Shown: positions 14,511 to 24,483, numbered from the stretch's first letter. The stretch is 64,000 nt of DNA from Pseudomonas farris (GCF_019145235.1 NZ_JAHSTV010000005.1:1-64000); one strand, 5' to 3'. Notes: a model not told the origin generated them from the letters alone. A program made the numbers and translations.

Positions 14511-15275
14511 TTACTTCAGGCTGCCCGAGAGGAATTGTTGCAAACGCTCAGACTGCGGATTGACCAGCACTTCGCGCGGGTTGCCGCTTTCTTCGACGAC
14601 GCCTTTGTGCAGGAACACCAACTGGTTCGACACTTCACGGGCAAAGCCCATTTCGTGCGTCACCACCACCATGGTCCGGCCTTCCTGCGCCAGGGCCTGC
14701 ATGACTTTCAGCACGTCACCGACCAATTCAGGGTCCAGAGCCGAAGTCGGTTCGTCGAACAGCATCACCTCAGGTTCCATCGCCAGCGCACGGGCAATCG
14801 CCACACGCTGCTGCTCACCGCCGGACATGTGGCCAGGGTAAGCGTCTTTGCGATGAGCAACACCGACCTTGTTCAGGTAGTGCTCGGCCTTTTCGCGGGC
14901 TTCGGTCTTGGACATGCCGAGCACGTGGACCGGCGCTTCCATGATGTTTTCCATCGCGGTCATGTGCGACCACAGGTTGAAATGCTGGAACACCATCGAC
15001 AGGCGCGAACGCATGCGTTGCAGCTGTTTCGGGTCGGCGGCTTTCAGCGCGCCGTCCTTGTTGGCGACCAGTTTCAGCTCTTCATTGTTGAGCAGAATCT
15101 TGCCCGCGTGCGGCTGCTCGAGCAGGTTGATGCAGCGCAGGAAAGTACTTTTGCCGGAGCCACTGGAGCCGATGATGCTGATCACATCGCCAGCCGCCGC
15201 TTTCAGGGACACGCCCTTGAGCACTTCGTGACTGCCATAGCGTTTATGCAGGTCTTGGACTTCAAGTTTGTACAT
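14511..15275 (-). CDS. aotP: arginine/ornithine ABC transporter ATP-binding protein
   Basis: ATPase of the periplasmic-binding-protein-dependent arginine/ornithine importer. The 254-residue protein has Walker [10 protein letters not shown] (about residue 37), the Q-loop region [17 protein letters not shown], the signature [15 protein letters not shown], Walker [14 protein letters not shown] and the switch VTHEMGFA. The ATG at 15275 ([14 protein letters not shown]) matches the family's N-terminus; a GTG 15 bases upstream is possible. It is co-directional with aotJQMO and lies 27 bp after aotO. Confidence 0.95.
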   Translation of the reverse strand: MYKLEVQDLHKRYGSHEVLKGVSLKAAAGDVISIIGSSGSGKSTFLRCINLLEQPHAGKILLNNEELKLVANKDGALKAADPKQLQRMRSRLSMVFQHFNLWSHMTAMENIMEAPVHVLGMSKTEAREKAEHYLNKVGVAHRKDAYPGHMSGGEQQRVAIARALAMEPEVMLFDEPTSALDPELVGDVLKVMQALAQEGRTMVVVTHEMGFAREVSNQLVFLHKGVVEESGNPREVLVNPQSERLQQFLSGSLK

Positions 15276-15302
15276 GCGGTCGGTTCTCACAAAAACAGTC
15301 AG

Positions 15303-16415
15303 TCAGTCGTTGAGCAAGCGCCCGTGACGCAGCGCATCGCGCCCCGCCACCTTGGCCAGCCAGAAACCGGGTTGGGCATAACGCAGCCGTTCAATGGCAA
15401 ACAGCACCCCGGACGTACCAGCACACACCGTGCTGACCCGATCCGATAACGGATCGATCACTTCAAAAATCTCATCGCCCGCTTCAACCCACTCACCGGG
15501 TTTACGCAGGAAACTCACCACGCCAGGATGCGGCGCGAACAGCAATTCTGTGCCTTCGAACGGCATGCCTTCGCAAGCCTCTTGCGCAGGCTTTGGCCAC
15601 TCACCGCTGATCAAGCCCTGTTCAGCGAGGAACGCCAGAATGCCTTCGGCGTAAGCCTGCGCCTCTGGGCGACCGGTATCGGATTGGCCGCCCAACTCGA
15701 TGGTCGTCGCCAAGCAGGCCAGTGGAATCTGAGCGTCCGGAAATAGACGCGACAGACGCAGCCATGGCAGCGAACACGCTTCATCAAAGGAGCTGCCGCC
15801 GGAATCTTCCGCCAGCAGGCCGACCTTGACGTTCAAGTGTGCAGCCAGTGAACGCCAATGCGGCCAGTGTTGCGGCAAGGCATACATGTGCAGCGCCGCT
15901 TCGCAATCGCAGTGCAAATCCAGCACCACGTCGGCATTGCAGGCATGGCTGAGCAAAATGCGCTGCATGCCTTGCAACTGACTCGCGGCAGGCGGCAATG
16001 CAGCCAGCACATCGCTCATGGTTTCACGGATCAAACGGATATTGGCGTGAGGATCGTCACCCAGGTGCCCTTGGAGCTCAGCGGCAACCGGCTCGCTCAG
16101 TTCGACGAAATCCCGGTTGAAGTTCTTGCCGCTGCCGGCTTCGAAACGCCCTTGATGGTTACCCTGAAGCAGTTGACCGAGGCCCAGTGGATTGGCCACC
16201 GGTACCAGTTCAATCACACCGTTCAGCAAGCCTTGGGCTTCGAGTTCGGTCAGGCGCTTTTTCAGCTCCCAGGCGGTGCGCATTCCCGGCAGTTCATCGG
16301 CGTGCAGGCTGGCCTGAATGTAGGCCTTGCGCTCGCCAGCGCCGAAGCGGAACACCGAAATCCGGCGTTCGCTGCCCAGGTGGCTCCACGGCAAAGCATG
16401 ATCGATGCGTTCCAT
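15303..16415 (-). CDS. aotO: AotO, succinylglutamate desuccinylase/aspartoacylase-family protein
   Basis: Protein of 370 residues in the AstE/aspartoacylase (M14-like) family: the QASLHADELPGMRTAWEL segment near residue 35 carries the His and Glu zinc ligands, and VVLDLHCDCEAALHMY supplies the third His. The C-terminus has a beta-rich domain with HPGVVSFLRKPGEWVEAGDEIFEV, resembling a biotinyl/lipoyl-like fold. It lies inside the arginine transport operon, 1 bp from aotM, as in P. aeruginosa, where it is known not to be needed for transport. The substrate is unknown; an amide of an arginine-related compound is plausible. Confidence 0.9.
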   Translation of the reverse strand: MERIDHALPWSHLGSERRISVFRFGAGERKAYIQASLHADELPGMRTAWELKKRLTELEAQGLLNGVIELVPVANPLGLGQLLQGNHQGRFEAGSGKNFNRDFVELSEPVAAELQGHLGDDPHANIRLIRETMSDVLAALPPAASQLQGMQRILLSHACNADVVLDLHCDCEAALHMYALPQHWPHWRSLAAHLNVKVGLLAEDSGGSSFDEACSLPWLRLSRLFPDAQIPLACLATTIELGGQSDTGRPEAQAYAEGILAFLAEQGLISGEWPKPAQEACEGMPFEGTELLFAPHPGVVSFLRKPGEWVEAGDEIFEVIDPLSDRVSTVCAGTSGVLFAIERLRYAQPGFWLAKVAGRDALRHGRLLND

Positions 16416-16416
16416 A

Positions 16417-17115
16417 TCAGTGCTTCCGCGGGGCCAGATAGCCCAGCCAGCGGTGCTCGGCCATTTTGAACAGGCGCACCAAAATGAACGTCAGGCACAG
16501 GTAGAACACGCCGGCGGTGATGTAGGCTTCGAACGGCAAGTAGAACTGAGCGTTGACCGTGCGCGCGGCACCGGTGATGTCGATCAGGGTCACGATGGAC
16601 GCCAGACTGGTGGTCTGCAGCATCATGATCACTTCGTTGCTGTATTGCGGCAGTGCCCGGCGCAGGGCCGATGGCAGCAGAATCCGCTTGTACATTTTGA
16701 CCCGCGACATGCCCATAGCCTTGGCCGCTTCGATCTCGCCGTTCGGCGTGGCGCGCAGGCTGCCGGCGATGATTTCAGCGGTGTAAGCGCTGGTGTTGAT
16801 GGCGAAGGCCAGGCACGCACAGAACGTGGCGCTGGACAGCCATGGCCAAAGGAAGCTTTCACGTACCGCTTCGAATTGCGCCAGACCGTAGTAGATCAAA
16901 AACAGCTGCACCAGCATCGGCGTGCCGCGGATCACGTAGGTGAACAGCCAGGCACTCATGTTGACGACCGGCTGCTTGGAGACGCGCATCAGCCCCAGCG
17001 GCAATGCCGCCAACAGACCGAAGAACAGCGACAGCGCGAGCAATTTCAAGGTGGTCACCAGGCCGCCGAAGTACAGCGGCAAGGCCTCCCAAATGACGTT
17101 GTAGTCGAAGATCAT
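16417..17115 (-). CDS. aotM: arginine/ornithine ABC transporter permease
   Basis: Inner-membrane permease of the HisM/GlnP type, 232 residues, with about five hydrophobic segments and the cytoplasmic EAA loop AKAMGMSRVKMYKRILLPSALRRALPQYSNE around residues 150-180 that contacts the ATPase. The start codon overlaps the aotQ stop by 4 bp (ATGA), giving translational coupling. Pairs with AotQ to form the membrane channel. Confidence 0.95.
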   Translation of the reverse strand: MIFDYNVIWEALPLYFGGLVTTLKLLALSLFFGLLAALPLGLMRVSKQPVVNMSAWLFTYVIRGTPMLVQLFLIYYGLAQFEAVRESFLWPWLSSATFCACLAFAINTSAYTAEIIAGSLRATPNGEIEAAKAMGMSRVKMYKRILLPSALRRALPQYSNEVIMMLQTTSLASIVTLIDITGAARTVNAQFYLPFEAYITAGVFYLCLTFILVRLFKMAEHRWLGYLAPRKH

Positions 17116-17801
17116 AGATCAGCCGCCCTTACGCCTACCGAGTAGCGCTTCTCAAGGTGACGCAATGCCAGCAACGAGACGCTGGTAATCACCAGGTACA
17201 TCGCCGCCACTGCGAGGAAGAAGGTGAAAGGCTCGCGGGTAGCGTCTGCCGCCTGCTTGGCCTTGAACATCATGTCTTGCAGACCGACCACCGAAATCAG
17301 CGCGGTCGCCTTGGTCAATACCAGCCAGTTGTTGGTGAAACCCGGAATCGCCAGACGAATCATCTGCGGCACCAACACCCGGAAGAACACCTGAAAACTG
17401 CTCATGCCGTACGCCATGCCGGCCTCTGCCTGCCCCTTCGGGATTGCCATGAAGGCGCCACGGAAGGTTTCCGACAGGTACGCACCGAAGATGAAGCCCA
17501 GGGTGCCAATACCGGCGGCCAACGGGTTCAGGTCGATGTAGTCGTCATAGCCGAGCATCGGCGCGACGCGGTTGAGCAGGTCCTGGCCGCCGTAGAAAAT
17601 CAGCAGGATCAGCACCAGATCGGGAATACCGCGGATCACCGTGGAATACAGGTCGCCCAGCCAGGCCAGCCAGCGCACCGGCGACAGACGCAGCGCAACG
17701 CCGATCAGCCCCAGAACGATGGCCAGGGCCATGGACGACAAGGCGAGCTGAAGCGTCAGCCATGCGCCATCGAGGATGACAGCCCCGTAGCCTTTCAACA
17801 T
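17112..17801 (-). CDS. aotQ: arginine/ornithine ABC transporter permease
   Basis: Second permease subunit, 229 residues, HisQ-type. It has hydrophobic segments along its length and the EAA loop EAGMAYGMSSFQVFFRVLVPQMIRLAIPGFTN near residue 145. It overlaps aotM by 4 bp. It is separated from aotJ by 90 bp carrying a terminator-like hairpin, so it is probably made in smaller amounts than the binding protein. Confidence 0.95.
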   Translation of the reverse strand: MLKGYGAVILDGAWLTLQLALSSMALAIVLGLIGVALRLSPVRWLAWLGDLYSTVIRGIPDLVLILLIFYGGQDLLNRVAPMLGYDDYIDLNPLAAGIGTLGFIFGAYLSETFRGAFMAIPKGQAEAGMAYGMSSFQVFFRVLVPQMIRLAIPGFTNNWLVLTKATALISVVGLQDMMFKAKQAADATREPFTFFLAVAAMYLVITSVSLLALRHLEKRYSVGVRAADL

Positions 17802-17825
17802 GATTCAGGTCCTCGAAAGTTGGGA

Positions 17826-17871
17826 TGAAAAAATGGCGCAAACCTCAGAGATCCTGCTGCTTGCGCCATTT
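17826..17871 (-). terminator. hairpin with U-tract between aotJ and aotQ (probable attenuating terminator)
   Basis: On the minus strand AAATGGCGCAAG and TTGCGCCATTTTTTC form an 11-bp stem with a loop of about 19 bases, directly followed by a run of T. This would end most transcripts after aotJ and let a fraction continue into aotQMOP-argR. It resembles the stem-loops behind binding-protein genes in other ABC operons. Confidence 0.75.
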
Positions 17872-17891
17872 CGGACTTGTTGCGGGGACGA

Positions 17892-18665
17892 TTACTTGCC
17901 GTAGATATCGAAGGCGAAGTACTTGTCCTGGATTTGCTTGTATTTGCCGTTCTCGCGAATAGCCGCGATCGCGGTGTTGATCTTCTCTTTCAGCGCGTCG
18001 CCCTTGCGAACCGCGATACCTACGCCGTCACCGAAGTATTTGACGTCGGTGAAGGCCGGGCCAACGAAGGCGAAACCCTTGCCAGCGTCGGTTTTCAGGA
18101 AACCGTCATCCAGCAAGGTCGCGTCTGCCACGGTGCCGTCGAGGCGACCGGCGGCCACGTCGAGGTAGATTTCGTTCTGCGAACCGTAAGGCTTGATCTC
18201 GGCACCCAGTGGGGCCAGGACTTCGCGGGCGAAACGCTCGTGGATCGAACCACGTTGCACGCCGATGTTCTTGCCCTTCAACTCAGCCAGGTTTTCGCTG
18301 ACCTGAGTGCCGGCCTTCATGACCAGGCGAGCCGGGGTGTTGTAGTACTTGTTGGTGAAGTCCACGGACTTCTTGCGGTCTTCAGTGATCGACATGGACG
18401 ACAGGATCGCGTCGATCTTGCGCACTTTAAGTGCCGGGATCAGGCCGTCGAACTCTTGCTCGACCCATACGCACTTGACCTTCATCTCTTCGCACAGGGC
18501 GTTACCGATGTCGTAGTCGAAACCCACGATGCTGCCGTCCGGCGCCTTGGAGGCGAACGGAGGGTAAGCTGCTTCGATACCGATTTTTACAGGCTTGTCA
18601 TCGGCGAAGGTCGGCAGGGACAGCACGGACAGTGCCAGGGCGCCAAGCAGCACAAGTTTCTTCAT
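17892..18665 (-). CDS. aotJ: arginine/ornithine-binding periplasmic protein
   Basis: Solute-binding protein of the importer, 257 residues. It starts with a signal peptide [21 protein letters not shown] cleaved before DDKPVKIG. The family 3 binding-protein body shows [25 protein letters not shown] and later [18 protein letters not shown], which line the amino-acid site. It is the first gene of the aot operon. The promoter region has an ArgR half-site 190 bp upstream, so induction by arginine through ArgR is expected. Confidence 0.96.
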   Translation of the reverse strand: MKKLVLLGALALSVLSLPTFADDKPVKIGIEAAYPPFASKAPDGSIVGFDYDIGNALCEEMKVKCVWVEQEFDGLIPALKVRKIDAILSSMSITEDRKKSVDFTNKYYNTPARLVMKAGTQVSENLAELKGKNIGVQRGSIHERFAREVLAPLGAEIKPYGSQNEIYLDVAAGRLDGTVADATLLDDGFLKTDAGKGFAFVGPAFTDVKYFGDGVGIAVRKGDALKEKINTAIAAIRENGKYKQIQDKYFAFDIYGK

Positions 18666-18818
18666 CTTGGGACTCCATCGGTAAAGGGCAAAAACGGCAG
18701 AGTGAGCGACAGCCCAATATGCGAATGGGTTAAACAGCTAAGCGGTGCTGCGTCCTGGGATGCATGCGCTGAATTCAACATTGAGTTCAACACCGGCAAC
18801 GACGAGCGAGTGATCGGC

Positions 18819-18861
18819 ATTCTAACGACAGGCCCGAAGCCGATATTTCTTCAATGCGACA
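18819..18861 (-). promoter_or_regulatory. aotJ promoter with ArgR half-site
   Basis: On the minus strand TGTCGC-ATTGAAGA-AA lies at 18861-18846, followed after exactly 21 bp by TAGAAT (18824-18819). This is the same geometry as at aruC. A degenerate TGTCGT overlaps the -10 flank, and a TGTCAA-N8-AG copy lies further up (18905-18890). The -35 is poor, which fits an activator that covers it. Confidence 0.75.
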
Positions 18862-19190
18862 ACAAATTACAGATGCACCGAGAAAGCCGCTTGAACGCGT
18901 TGACAGCCTTGCAATTTCATGCAAGAGCAAAAGACAGTGAACCGACCTATATTGCAAATTGCGGGCCTATTATTGGCAAACCCTTCTAATCCAGCAAGCG
19001 CAGCGTTGTGTCTTATTTTTCATGGCCGATTGAGAGGCCCTGAGACTGGGCTTTGCGTTTCCCAATGCCTCGTATCGGAGCGTGCGGTTACACATTCAGT
19101 TACTTGAAGGGTGATGGGTAACAGTGGGACAGCGCCTACAGGCGAACCGATAAATATTGGTTCGGGTTTATTTATGTGGCGCCTGTCAGA
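18862..19190. other. non-coding stretch between aotJ and acs
   Basis: I find no convincing gene here. It holds the distal aotJ control region, including an inverted repeat CTTGCA-ATTTCA-TGCAAG at 18908-18925, and a hairpin around CGAACC/GGTTCG near 19142-19165 followed by a T-rich run. A structured RNA is possible but unsupported. Confidence 0.4.
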
Positions 19191-19292
19191 CCGCCTTCGC
19201 GAGCAAGCCCGCTCCCACATTTGATCTCCAGTGAACACAGATTTTGTGCGCAACTCAGGTTCAATGTGGGAGCGGGCTTGCTCGCGAAGAGG
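19191..19292. repeat. REP pair near the acs terminator
   Basis: Two inverted elements (19191-19221 and 19263-19292) with the reverse orientation to the other doublets: the GAGCAAGCCCGCTCCCACAT arm comes first. The same layout recurs at 42251 and 52342, including a shared spacer motif CACAGATTTTGTG with the 42251 copy. Confidence 0.85.
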
Positions 19293-19329
19293 CCCGAACA
19301 GCCACCACCACCCCCAACCTGATCACCAT

Positions 19330-19366
19330 AAAAAAACCCCACCAAACTCAACGTCTGGCGGGGCTT
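19330..19366 (-). terminator. acs rho-independent terminator
   Basis: On the minus strand GCCCCGCCA and TGGTGGGGT form a stem followed by seven T, 20 bp past the acs stop codon. Confidence 0.85.
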
Positions 19367-19386
19367 CGATGACTCAAGAACCGCTG

Positions 19387-21342
19387 TTAAGCGACGTTCA
19401 TGGTCTTGTGCGTATCAATCAAATGCTGCACCACACCCGGATCGGCCAAGGTCGAAATATCCCCCAACCCATCGTATTCGGCCGTAGCAATCTTGCGCAG
19501 AATCCGGCGCATGATCTTGCCCGAACGGGTTTTCGGCAGCCCCGGCGCCCACTGAATCACATCCGGCGAAGCAATTGGGCCGATCTCTTTACGCACCCAG
19601 TTTTTCAGCTCCAGACGCAGTTGCTCGCTCGGCTCTTCGCCAGCGATCAACGTGACATAGACATAGATGCCCTGCCCCTTGATGTCGTGCGGCACACCGA
19701 CCACCGCCGCTTCGGCGACTTTCGGGTGAGCGACCATCGCGCTTTCGATCTCGGCGGTACCCATGCGGTGACCGGAAACGTTGAGCACGTCATCCACACG
19801 CCCGGTGATCCAGTAGTAACCGTCCTCGTCACGACGCGCACCGTCACCGGTGAAGTACATGCCACGGAAGGTCTTGAAGTAAGTGTCGACGAAGCGGTCA
19901 TGGTCGCCATACAGCGTGCGCGCCTGGCCTGGCCACGAATCGAGAATCACCAGGTTGCCCTCGGCCACGCCTTCGATGATGTTACCGAGGTTGTCCACCA
20001 GCGCTGGCACCACCCCGAAGAACGGACGTGACGCCGAACCCGGCTTGAGCGCGTGAGCGCCCGGCAGCGGGCTCATCATGTTGCCGCCGGTCTCAGTCTG
20101 CCACCAGGTATCGACGATCGGGCAACGGGATTGACCGACGTTCTTGTAGTACCAATCCCACGCTTCCGGGTTGATCGGCTCACCGACCGAACCCAACAGA
20201 CGCAGGCTGCTGCCATCGGCGCCTTCTACAGCGGCGGTGCCCGACGCCATCATCGCGCGAATCGCGGTAGGTGCTGTGTAGAGGATGTTGACCTTGTGCT
20301 TGTCGACGATCTTCGCCACCCGGGTGATGTCCGGATAGTTCGGCACGCCTTCGAACAGCAGCGTGGTCGCGCCATTGGCCAATGGGCCATAGACGATATA
20401 AGTGTGGCCGGTGACCCAACCGACGTCGGCGGTGCACCAGTAGATTTCGCCCGGACGGTAGTCGAACACACGCTCGTGGGTCATCGCCGCATACAGCAGG
20501 TAACCGCCGGTGGTGTGCTGTACGCCCTTCGGCTTGCCGGTGGAACCGGAGGTATAAAGGATGAACAGCGCTTCTTCGGCGCCCATCTCTTTCGGCGCGC
20601 ACACACTGCCCGCCACTTTCATCAGGTCTTCGTACCAGATGTCGCGATGCTGGTTCCACTTGATGTCGCCACCGGTGCGCTTGCACACGATGACTTTCTG
20701 AATGCTGCTGGTTTCAGGATTGGTCAGCGCGTCGTCGACGTTGGTCTTCAGCGGAATTTTCTTGCCGGCACGAATGCCTTCGTCAGCGGTGATCACCACT
20801 TTGGATTTGCAGTCGATGATCCGGCCAGCCAGGGCTTCCGGCGAGAAACCACCGAACACTACCGAGTGAATCGCGCCGATCCGGGTGCAGGCCAGCATGG
20901 CGACCACGGCTTCGGGGATCATCGGCATATAGATTGTCACCACGTCGCCGCGGTGCACATCCTGGCCGCGCAAGGCGTTGGCGAACTTGCAGACTTGTTC
21001 GTGCAGCTCGCGATAGGTGATGTTGCGGCTTTCGGCAGGGTCATCCCCTTCCCAAATAATCGCGATTTGATCGCCGCGCTCGGCCAGATGACGGTCGAGG
21101 CAGTTGTAGGAAACGTTCAGCGTGCCGTCGGCGAACCATTTGATATCGACATGGTGATCGTCGAAGGACGTCTGCTTCACCGTGGTGAAAGGCTTGATCC
21201 AGTCGAGGCGCTTGGCTTGTTCGCGCCAGAAGCCGTCCGGGTTGACGACCGACTGCTGGTACATGGCCTTATAGGTGGCCTCGTCAGTCAGCGTGTTGGC
21301 TGCTACCTCGGGACGAACGGGATACAAAGAAGCCGCACTCAT
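19387..21342 (-). CDS. acs: acetyl-CoA synthetase
   Basis: AMP-forming acetate-CoA ligase that activates acetate for the TCA/glyoxylate routes. The 651-residue product starts [20 protein letters not shown] at the ATG at 21342, which gives the usual family length; the open frame upstream is not needed. The adenylation P-loop is [20 protein letters not shown] (about residue 265), the W-W-QTETGG motif is near 412, and the C-terminal [17 protein letters not shown] carries the lysine whose acetylation normally silences the enzyme. The gene is transcribed alone and ends in a terminator. It could be acsA or acsB by Pseudomonas naming. Confidence 0.96.
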   Translation of the reverse strand: MSAASLYPVRPEVAANTLTDEATYKAMYQQSVVNPDGFWREQAKRLDWIKPFTTVKQTSFDDHHVDIKWFADGTLNVSYNCLDRHLAERGDQIAIIWEGDDPAESRNITYRELHEQVCKFANALRGQDVHRGDVVTIYMPMIPEAVVAMLACTRIGAIHSVVFGGFSPEALAGRIIDCKSKVVITADEGIRAGKKIPLKTNVDDALTNPETSSIQKVIVCKRTGGDIKWNQHRDIWYEDLMKVAGSVCAPKEMGAEEALFILYTSGSTGKPKGVQHTTGGYLLYAAMTHERVFDYRPGEIYWCTADVGWVTGHTYIVYGPLANGATTLLFEGVPNYPDITRVAKIVDKHKVNILYTAPTAIRAMMASGTAAVEGADGSSLRLLGSVGEPINPEAWDWYYKNVGQSRCPIVDTWWQTETGGNMMSPLPGAHALKPGSASRPFFGVVPALVDNLGNIIEGVAEGNLVILDSWPGQARTLYGDHDRFVDTYFKTFRGMYFTGDGARRDEDGYYWITGRVDDVLNVSGHRMGTAEIESAMVAHPKVAEAAVVGVPHDIKGQGIYVYVTLIAGEEPSEQLRLELKNWVRKEIGPIASPDVIQWAPGLPKTRSGKIMRRILRKIATAEYDGLGDISTLADPGVVQHLIDTHKTMNVA

Positions 21343-21711
21343 CTTTCTTACCTCGGTGGAATAGTTGTTTTTGTATGGCCCCAGTTGTAGCCGGGCCGGG
21401 CCTATAGAACCATTCGACGATGGTAGTAACAAGCCCCTACAAAATGTGGCTATACCGCGACAAGGCGCTCAAACCCGGCTGTTTTAGGCTTCTTGGGGGA
21501 TTGTTACCGAATTTGCCAAAGGTGTTTATCAAAAGCACGGCTATATGCACGCCACCCCCAGGCCTAAAATCAGCCTCGCCAACACGGCAACGCGATTAAC
21601 CCAGTTGCAGCCCCCACAAAGGCAGTTAATCCAAGACTCTTTATTAAAGCTCCACACGCAATCCCAAAAAGATTGCGTGCCCCCCTTCGACTTCAGAAAG
21701 GTAAATTTGAA
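21343..21711. other. divergent intergenic region, acs / DUF2790 gene
   Basis: About 370 bases without a gene. It must hold the acs promoter on the minus strand and the promoter of the small secreted-protein gene on the plus strand. I see no clear sigma-54 or operator motif. Confidence 0.4.
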
Positions 21712-21975
21712 ATGAAAGCTTTATTGGTTCTGGCCCTCAGCAGTCTGTGCGCAACCGCCATGGCGGATGAGGTCTCGACTGATGTCGCACAGCAACAACC
21801 CGCCATTGAGGAATACACCTACTCCACCCATCTGGACATCGCCAAAGTTATATCGATGAGCGAAATCCCGAACGTCTGCGAAGTGGTTCCAGCCAAAATG
21901 GAATACGACGACTCCAAAGGTCAGCGGCACATTCTGCGCTACAGCGTCATGGGCAACGGCTGCTCTAACGGCTGA
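21712..21975 (+). CDS. small secreted protein, DUF2790 family
   Basis: 87-residue protein beginning with a signal peptide, MKALLVLALSSLCATAMA, cut before DEVSTD. The mature part (EEYTYSTHLDIAKVISMSEI, then CEVVPAKMEYDDSKGQRHILRYSVMGNGC) fits the DUF2790 family, abundant and of unknown function in pseudomonads. Two Cys in the mature part could form a disulfide in the periplasm. The ATG at 21712 is chosen because it begins the signal peptide and follows AGAAAGG. Several members of this family respond to copper or stress in other strains; nothing here shows that. Confidence 0.85.
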   Translation: MKALLVLALSSLCATAMADEVSTDVAQQQPAIEEYTYSTHLDIAKVISMSEIPNVCEVVPAKMEYDDSKGQRHILRYSVMGNGCSNG

Positions 21976-22157
21976 TCCACCCCCTTCTATCTCCCAAGGC
22001 TCGACCCATCCTTTTTAAAGACAGATGAAGCGCCGGGCCCTATATCGACAAACACGATTGTTTTAAGCGTTTATTTGCGCTTTTTAATCAAAATAGTTGG
22101 CGTAGGATGAATTCCACACCCAAGGCACAAAACGCCAACGAACCTGGAGCCACTACC

Positions 22158-22469
22158 ATGAAAACCAAACTGATCCTCGCCCTGACCCTTTCCGTCCTGG
22201 CCGCTAACACCTTCGCCGCCGATGGCTACGACCGCACTGGCTCGTCTACTTTCACTGAAGCGGCTGTCGCTTCTGATGGTTACGACCACACTGGTTCGGC
22301 TTCTTTCGCTTCTGATGGTTTTGATCGCACTGGCGCTGCCAAGGTGGCTGCTGATGGTTTTGATCACACTGGCGCCGCCAAAGTCGCCGCTGATGGCTTC
22401 GATCACACTGGCGCTGCCAAGCTCGCTGCCGATGGTGCTGACCACGTAGGTGCAGCTCGTTTCAGCTGA
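22158..22469 (+). CDS. secreted tandem-repeat protein
   Basis: 103 residues: a signal peptide MKTKLILALTLSVLAANTFA, then six imperfect copies of a 13-residue unit with consensus (A/S)DG(F/Y)D(H/R)TG(A/S)A(K/S)xA, ending at the stop. The DNA repeats with a 39-bp period from about 22218 to 22460, and copies 3 to 5 are almost identical, so the number of units probably varies between strains. The Asp-Gly and His/Thr pattern suggests metal binding or a repetitive surface or periplasmic protein, but I know no characterised homologue. It stands alone, with a small hairpin after it. Confidence 0.8.
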   Translation: MKTKLILALTLSVLAANTFAADGYDRTGSSTFTEAAVASDGYDHTGSASFASDGFDRTGAAKVAADGFDHTGAAKVAADGFDHTGAAKLAADGADHVGAARFS

Positions 22470-22488
22470 AAACTGAATGCGACCTCAC

Positions 22489-22509
22489 AGCCCGACTTCG
22501 GTCGGGCTT
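22489..22509 (+). terminator. hairpin after the tandem-repeat gene
   Basis: AGCCCGAC-TTCG-GTCGGGCT, an 8-bp stem with a UUCG tetraloop, 19 bp after the stop; the tail (TAGTTGTGTCTT) is only moderately T-rich. Probable terminator. Confidence 0.65.
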
Positions 22510-23140
22510 AGTTGTGTCTTAAGTGGTCAAAAATCGACCAAAACCACTACATGTAGTAAAAAGTGCCGTTTCTGGTTGTTTTTTGAGCAACCTATTTCAA
22601 GAACATTTTCAACCAAAAACTGCAAACAATCCCGCCCACAAAAACCTTCCCCTCTCCTGAAAGCCCCGTCCCACCTGGGTTGCAACACAACAGCAGACCC
22701 TAACGGCGCCAACACCCAGCCCTCACCGTCAAAAACCAGCCAAAACAGACGAAAAAAAAACTTCCTCCGCCAAAGCCCTGTAAACCCTCGCTCCAACCTG
22801 AAAACGCCCCTCGCCGACCGCTCCGAGTGCCATTTCGCCGCACCACGGGGCTGAAAATTTCCTTATAATGCGCACTTAAACGGGCCTGCAATATTCCCTT
22901 ACAGGGGTGAAAAGCCAGTCTGAAGCCCACGCAGAAGCGACTCATGTTTTTTGCGCCCATCAGCGGCTTCGGAACACCCGTACAAAATTCTGTTTGTTGC
23001 CTGCTTACCGCCGCAAAAAACGGTACTGCTGCAAAAAACGATTTCCTTTAGATCCAACGCGGCCAGAAACGGCTGTGTGAAAAACCAACCTATCAGTTTT
23101 CACACGGGCAATCTGGCCCTCACGCAGGAGACGACACGTC
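22510..23140 (+). promoter_or_regulatory. long untranslated region upstream of nrdB
   Basis: About 630 bases with no convincing gene, and nrdA is not here. A TATAAT with TTCCT before it lies at about 22863-22868 and is the likeliest -10. An inverted repeat GTGTGAAAA / TTTTCACAC (23074-23105) sits about 35 bases before the nrdB start. I see no clear NrdR box. A leader of about 260 bases would follow from this promoter. Confidence 0.45.
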
Positions 23141-24391
23141 ATGCTGAGCTGGGACGAATTCGACAAAGAAGATGACGGCGAAGTCGCTGTAAAAGGCGCC
23201 AACGCCGGCCACGCTTCTGAAGCCAACATGGACCGCCTCGACAGCGCCGGTGGTGCCGCCGCTCAAGAGGCCCGCGCCGTGACCGCGACGGACTCCGCCG
23301 CAATCGCCCGCGCCAAGGCTGCCTTGGACTCCCTCGACGTAGCCGAAGGCCTCGCCGAACTGGAAGGCGCCTCTGCCCGTGTAGCTGTCGATGAAAAGCG
23401 CATGATCAACTGCCGCGCCGACCTCAACCAGCTCGTCCCATTCAAATACGACTGGGCATGGCAGAAGTACCTGGACGGCTGCGCAAACCACTGGATGCCG
23501 CAAGAAGTCAACATGACCGCCGACATCGCCCTCTGGAAAAACCCGGAAGGCCTGACCGACGACGAGCGCCGCATCGTGATGCGCAACCTCGGCTTCTTCT
23601 CCACCGCCGACTCCCTGGTTGCCAACAATCTGGTCCTGGCCGTGTACCGCCTGATCACCAACCCGGAATGCCGCCAGTACATCCTGCGCCAGGCGTTCGA
23701 AGAGGCGATCCACACCCACGCCTACCAGTACTGCATCGAATCGTTGGCCATGGATGAAGGCGAGATCTTCAACATGTACCACGAGATCCCATCGGTCGCG
23801 AAAAAAGCCACCTGGGGCCTGAAATACACCCGTTCGATCTCCGATCCGAAGTTCGAAACCGGCACCGTCGAAACCGACAAAGAATTGCTGCGCAACCTGA
23901 TCGCCTACTACTGCGTTCTGGAAGGCATCTTCTTCTACTGCGGCTTCACCCAAATCCTCTCCATGGGCCGCCGCAACAAAATGACCGGCGTCGCCGAGCA
24001 GTTCCAATACATCCTGCGCGACGAATCCATGCACCTGAACTTCGGCATCGACGTGATCAACCAGATCAAAATCGAAAACCCGCATTTGTGGGATGCTGAA
24101 ATGAAGGAAGAGGCTTCGCAGATGATTCTGCAGGGCACTCAGTTGGAGATCGAATACGCTCGTGACACCATGCCTCGTGGGGTGTTGGGCATGAATGCGG
24201 CGATGATGGAGGATTACCTGAAGTTTATTGCTAACCGTCGGTTGTCACAGATTGGTTTGAAGGAAGAGTATCCAGGGACTACGAACCCGTTCCCTTGGAT
24301 GAGCGAGATTATGGACTTGAAGAAAGAGAAGAATTTTTTTGAGACGCGGGTTATTGAGTATCAGACTGGTGGGGCGTTGAGCTGGGATTGA
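23141..24391 (+). CDS. nrdB: class I ribonucleotide reductase, beta subunit
   Basis: Radical-generating subunit of ribonucleotide reductase, which makes deoxynucleotides aerobically. The 416-residue product has an N-terminal extension of about 85 residues rich in Ala, Asp and Glu, as in other pseudomonads, then the ferritin-like core. Iron-site segments are visible: [28 protein letters not shown] and [14 protein letters not shown]. The C-terminal [11 protein letters not shown] tail is the part that docks to NrdA. Start at 23141 follows GCAGGAGACGACACGTC. The gene ends in a strong terminator. Confidence 0.96.
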   Translation: MLSWDEFDKEDDGEVAVKGANAGHASEANMDRLDSAGGAAAQEARAVTATDSAAIARAKAALDSLDVAEGLAELEGASARVAVDEKRMINCRADLNQLVPFKYDWAWQKYLDGCANHWMPQEVNMTADIALWKNPEGLTDDERRIVMRNLGFFSTADSLVANNLVLAVYRLITNPECRQYILRQAFEEAIHTHAYQYCIESLAMDEGEIFNMYHEIPSVAKKATWGLKYTRSISDPKFETGTVETDKELLRNLIAYYCVLEGIFFYCGFTQILSMGRRNKMTGVAEQFQYILRDESMHLNFGIDVINQIKIENPHLWDAEMKEEASQMILQGTQLEIEYARDTMPRGVLGMNAAMMEDYLKFIANRRLSQIGLKEEYPGTTNPFPWMSEIMDLKKEKNFFETRVIEYQTGGALSWD

Positions 24392-24444
24392 TTTTTTCAG
24401 CGAAACTCTAAAACGCTTTACCTAGGCATGGATGTTGGGTAATG

Positions 24445-24471
24445 AAAACCCCGCACTGCGGGGTTTTTTAT
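24445..24471 (+). terminator. nrdB rho-independent terminator
   Basis: AAAACCCCGCACTGCGGGGTTTTTTAT: a CCCCGC/GCGGGG stem with a six-T tail, ending 12 bases before the ATG of the dGTPase gene, whose AAGGAG lies within TATAAGGAGATACAC. It marks the sharp change from host-like to AT-rich sequence. Confidence 0.92.
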
Positions 24472-24483
24472 AAGGAGATACAC

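Noticed and set aside
18862..19190. Small RNA or short peptide gene between aotJ and acs
   Set aside because: Only an 18-codon frame and a weak hairpin are visible, with no promoter-terminator pairing.
20053..21390. 445-codon open frame opposite acs
   Set aside because: Shadow of acs; composition rich in Gly, Arg, His without any domain.
22218..22460. 39-bp tandem repeats considered as CRISPR
   Set aside because: There are no spacers of unique sequence between the units and the repeats are in frame within a secreted protein gene.
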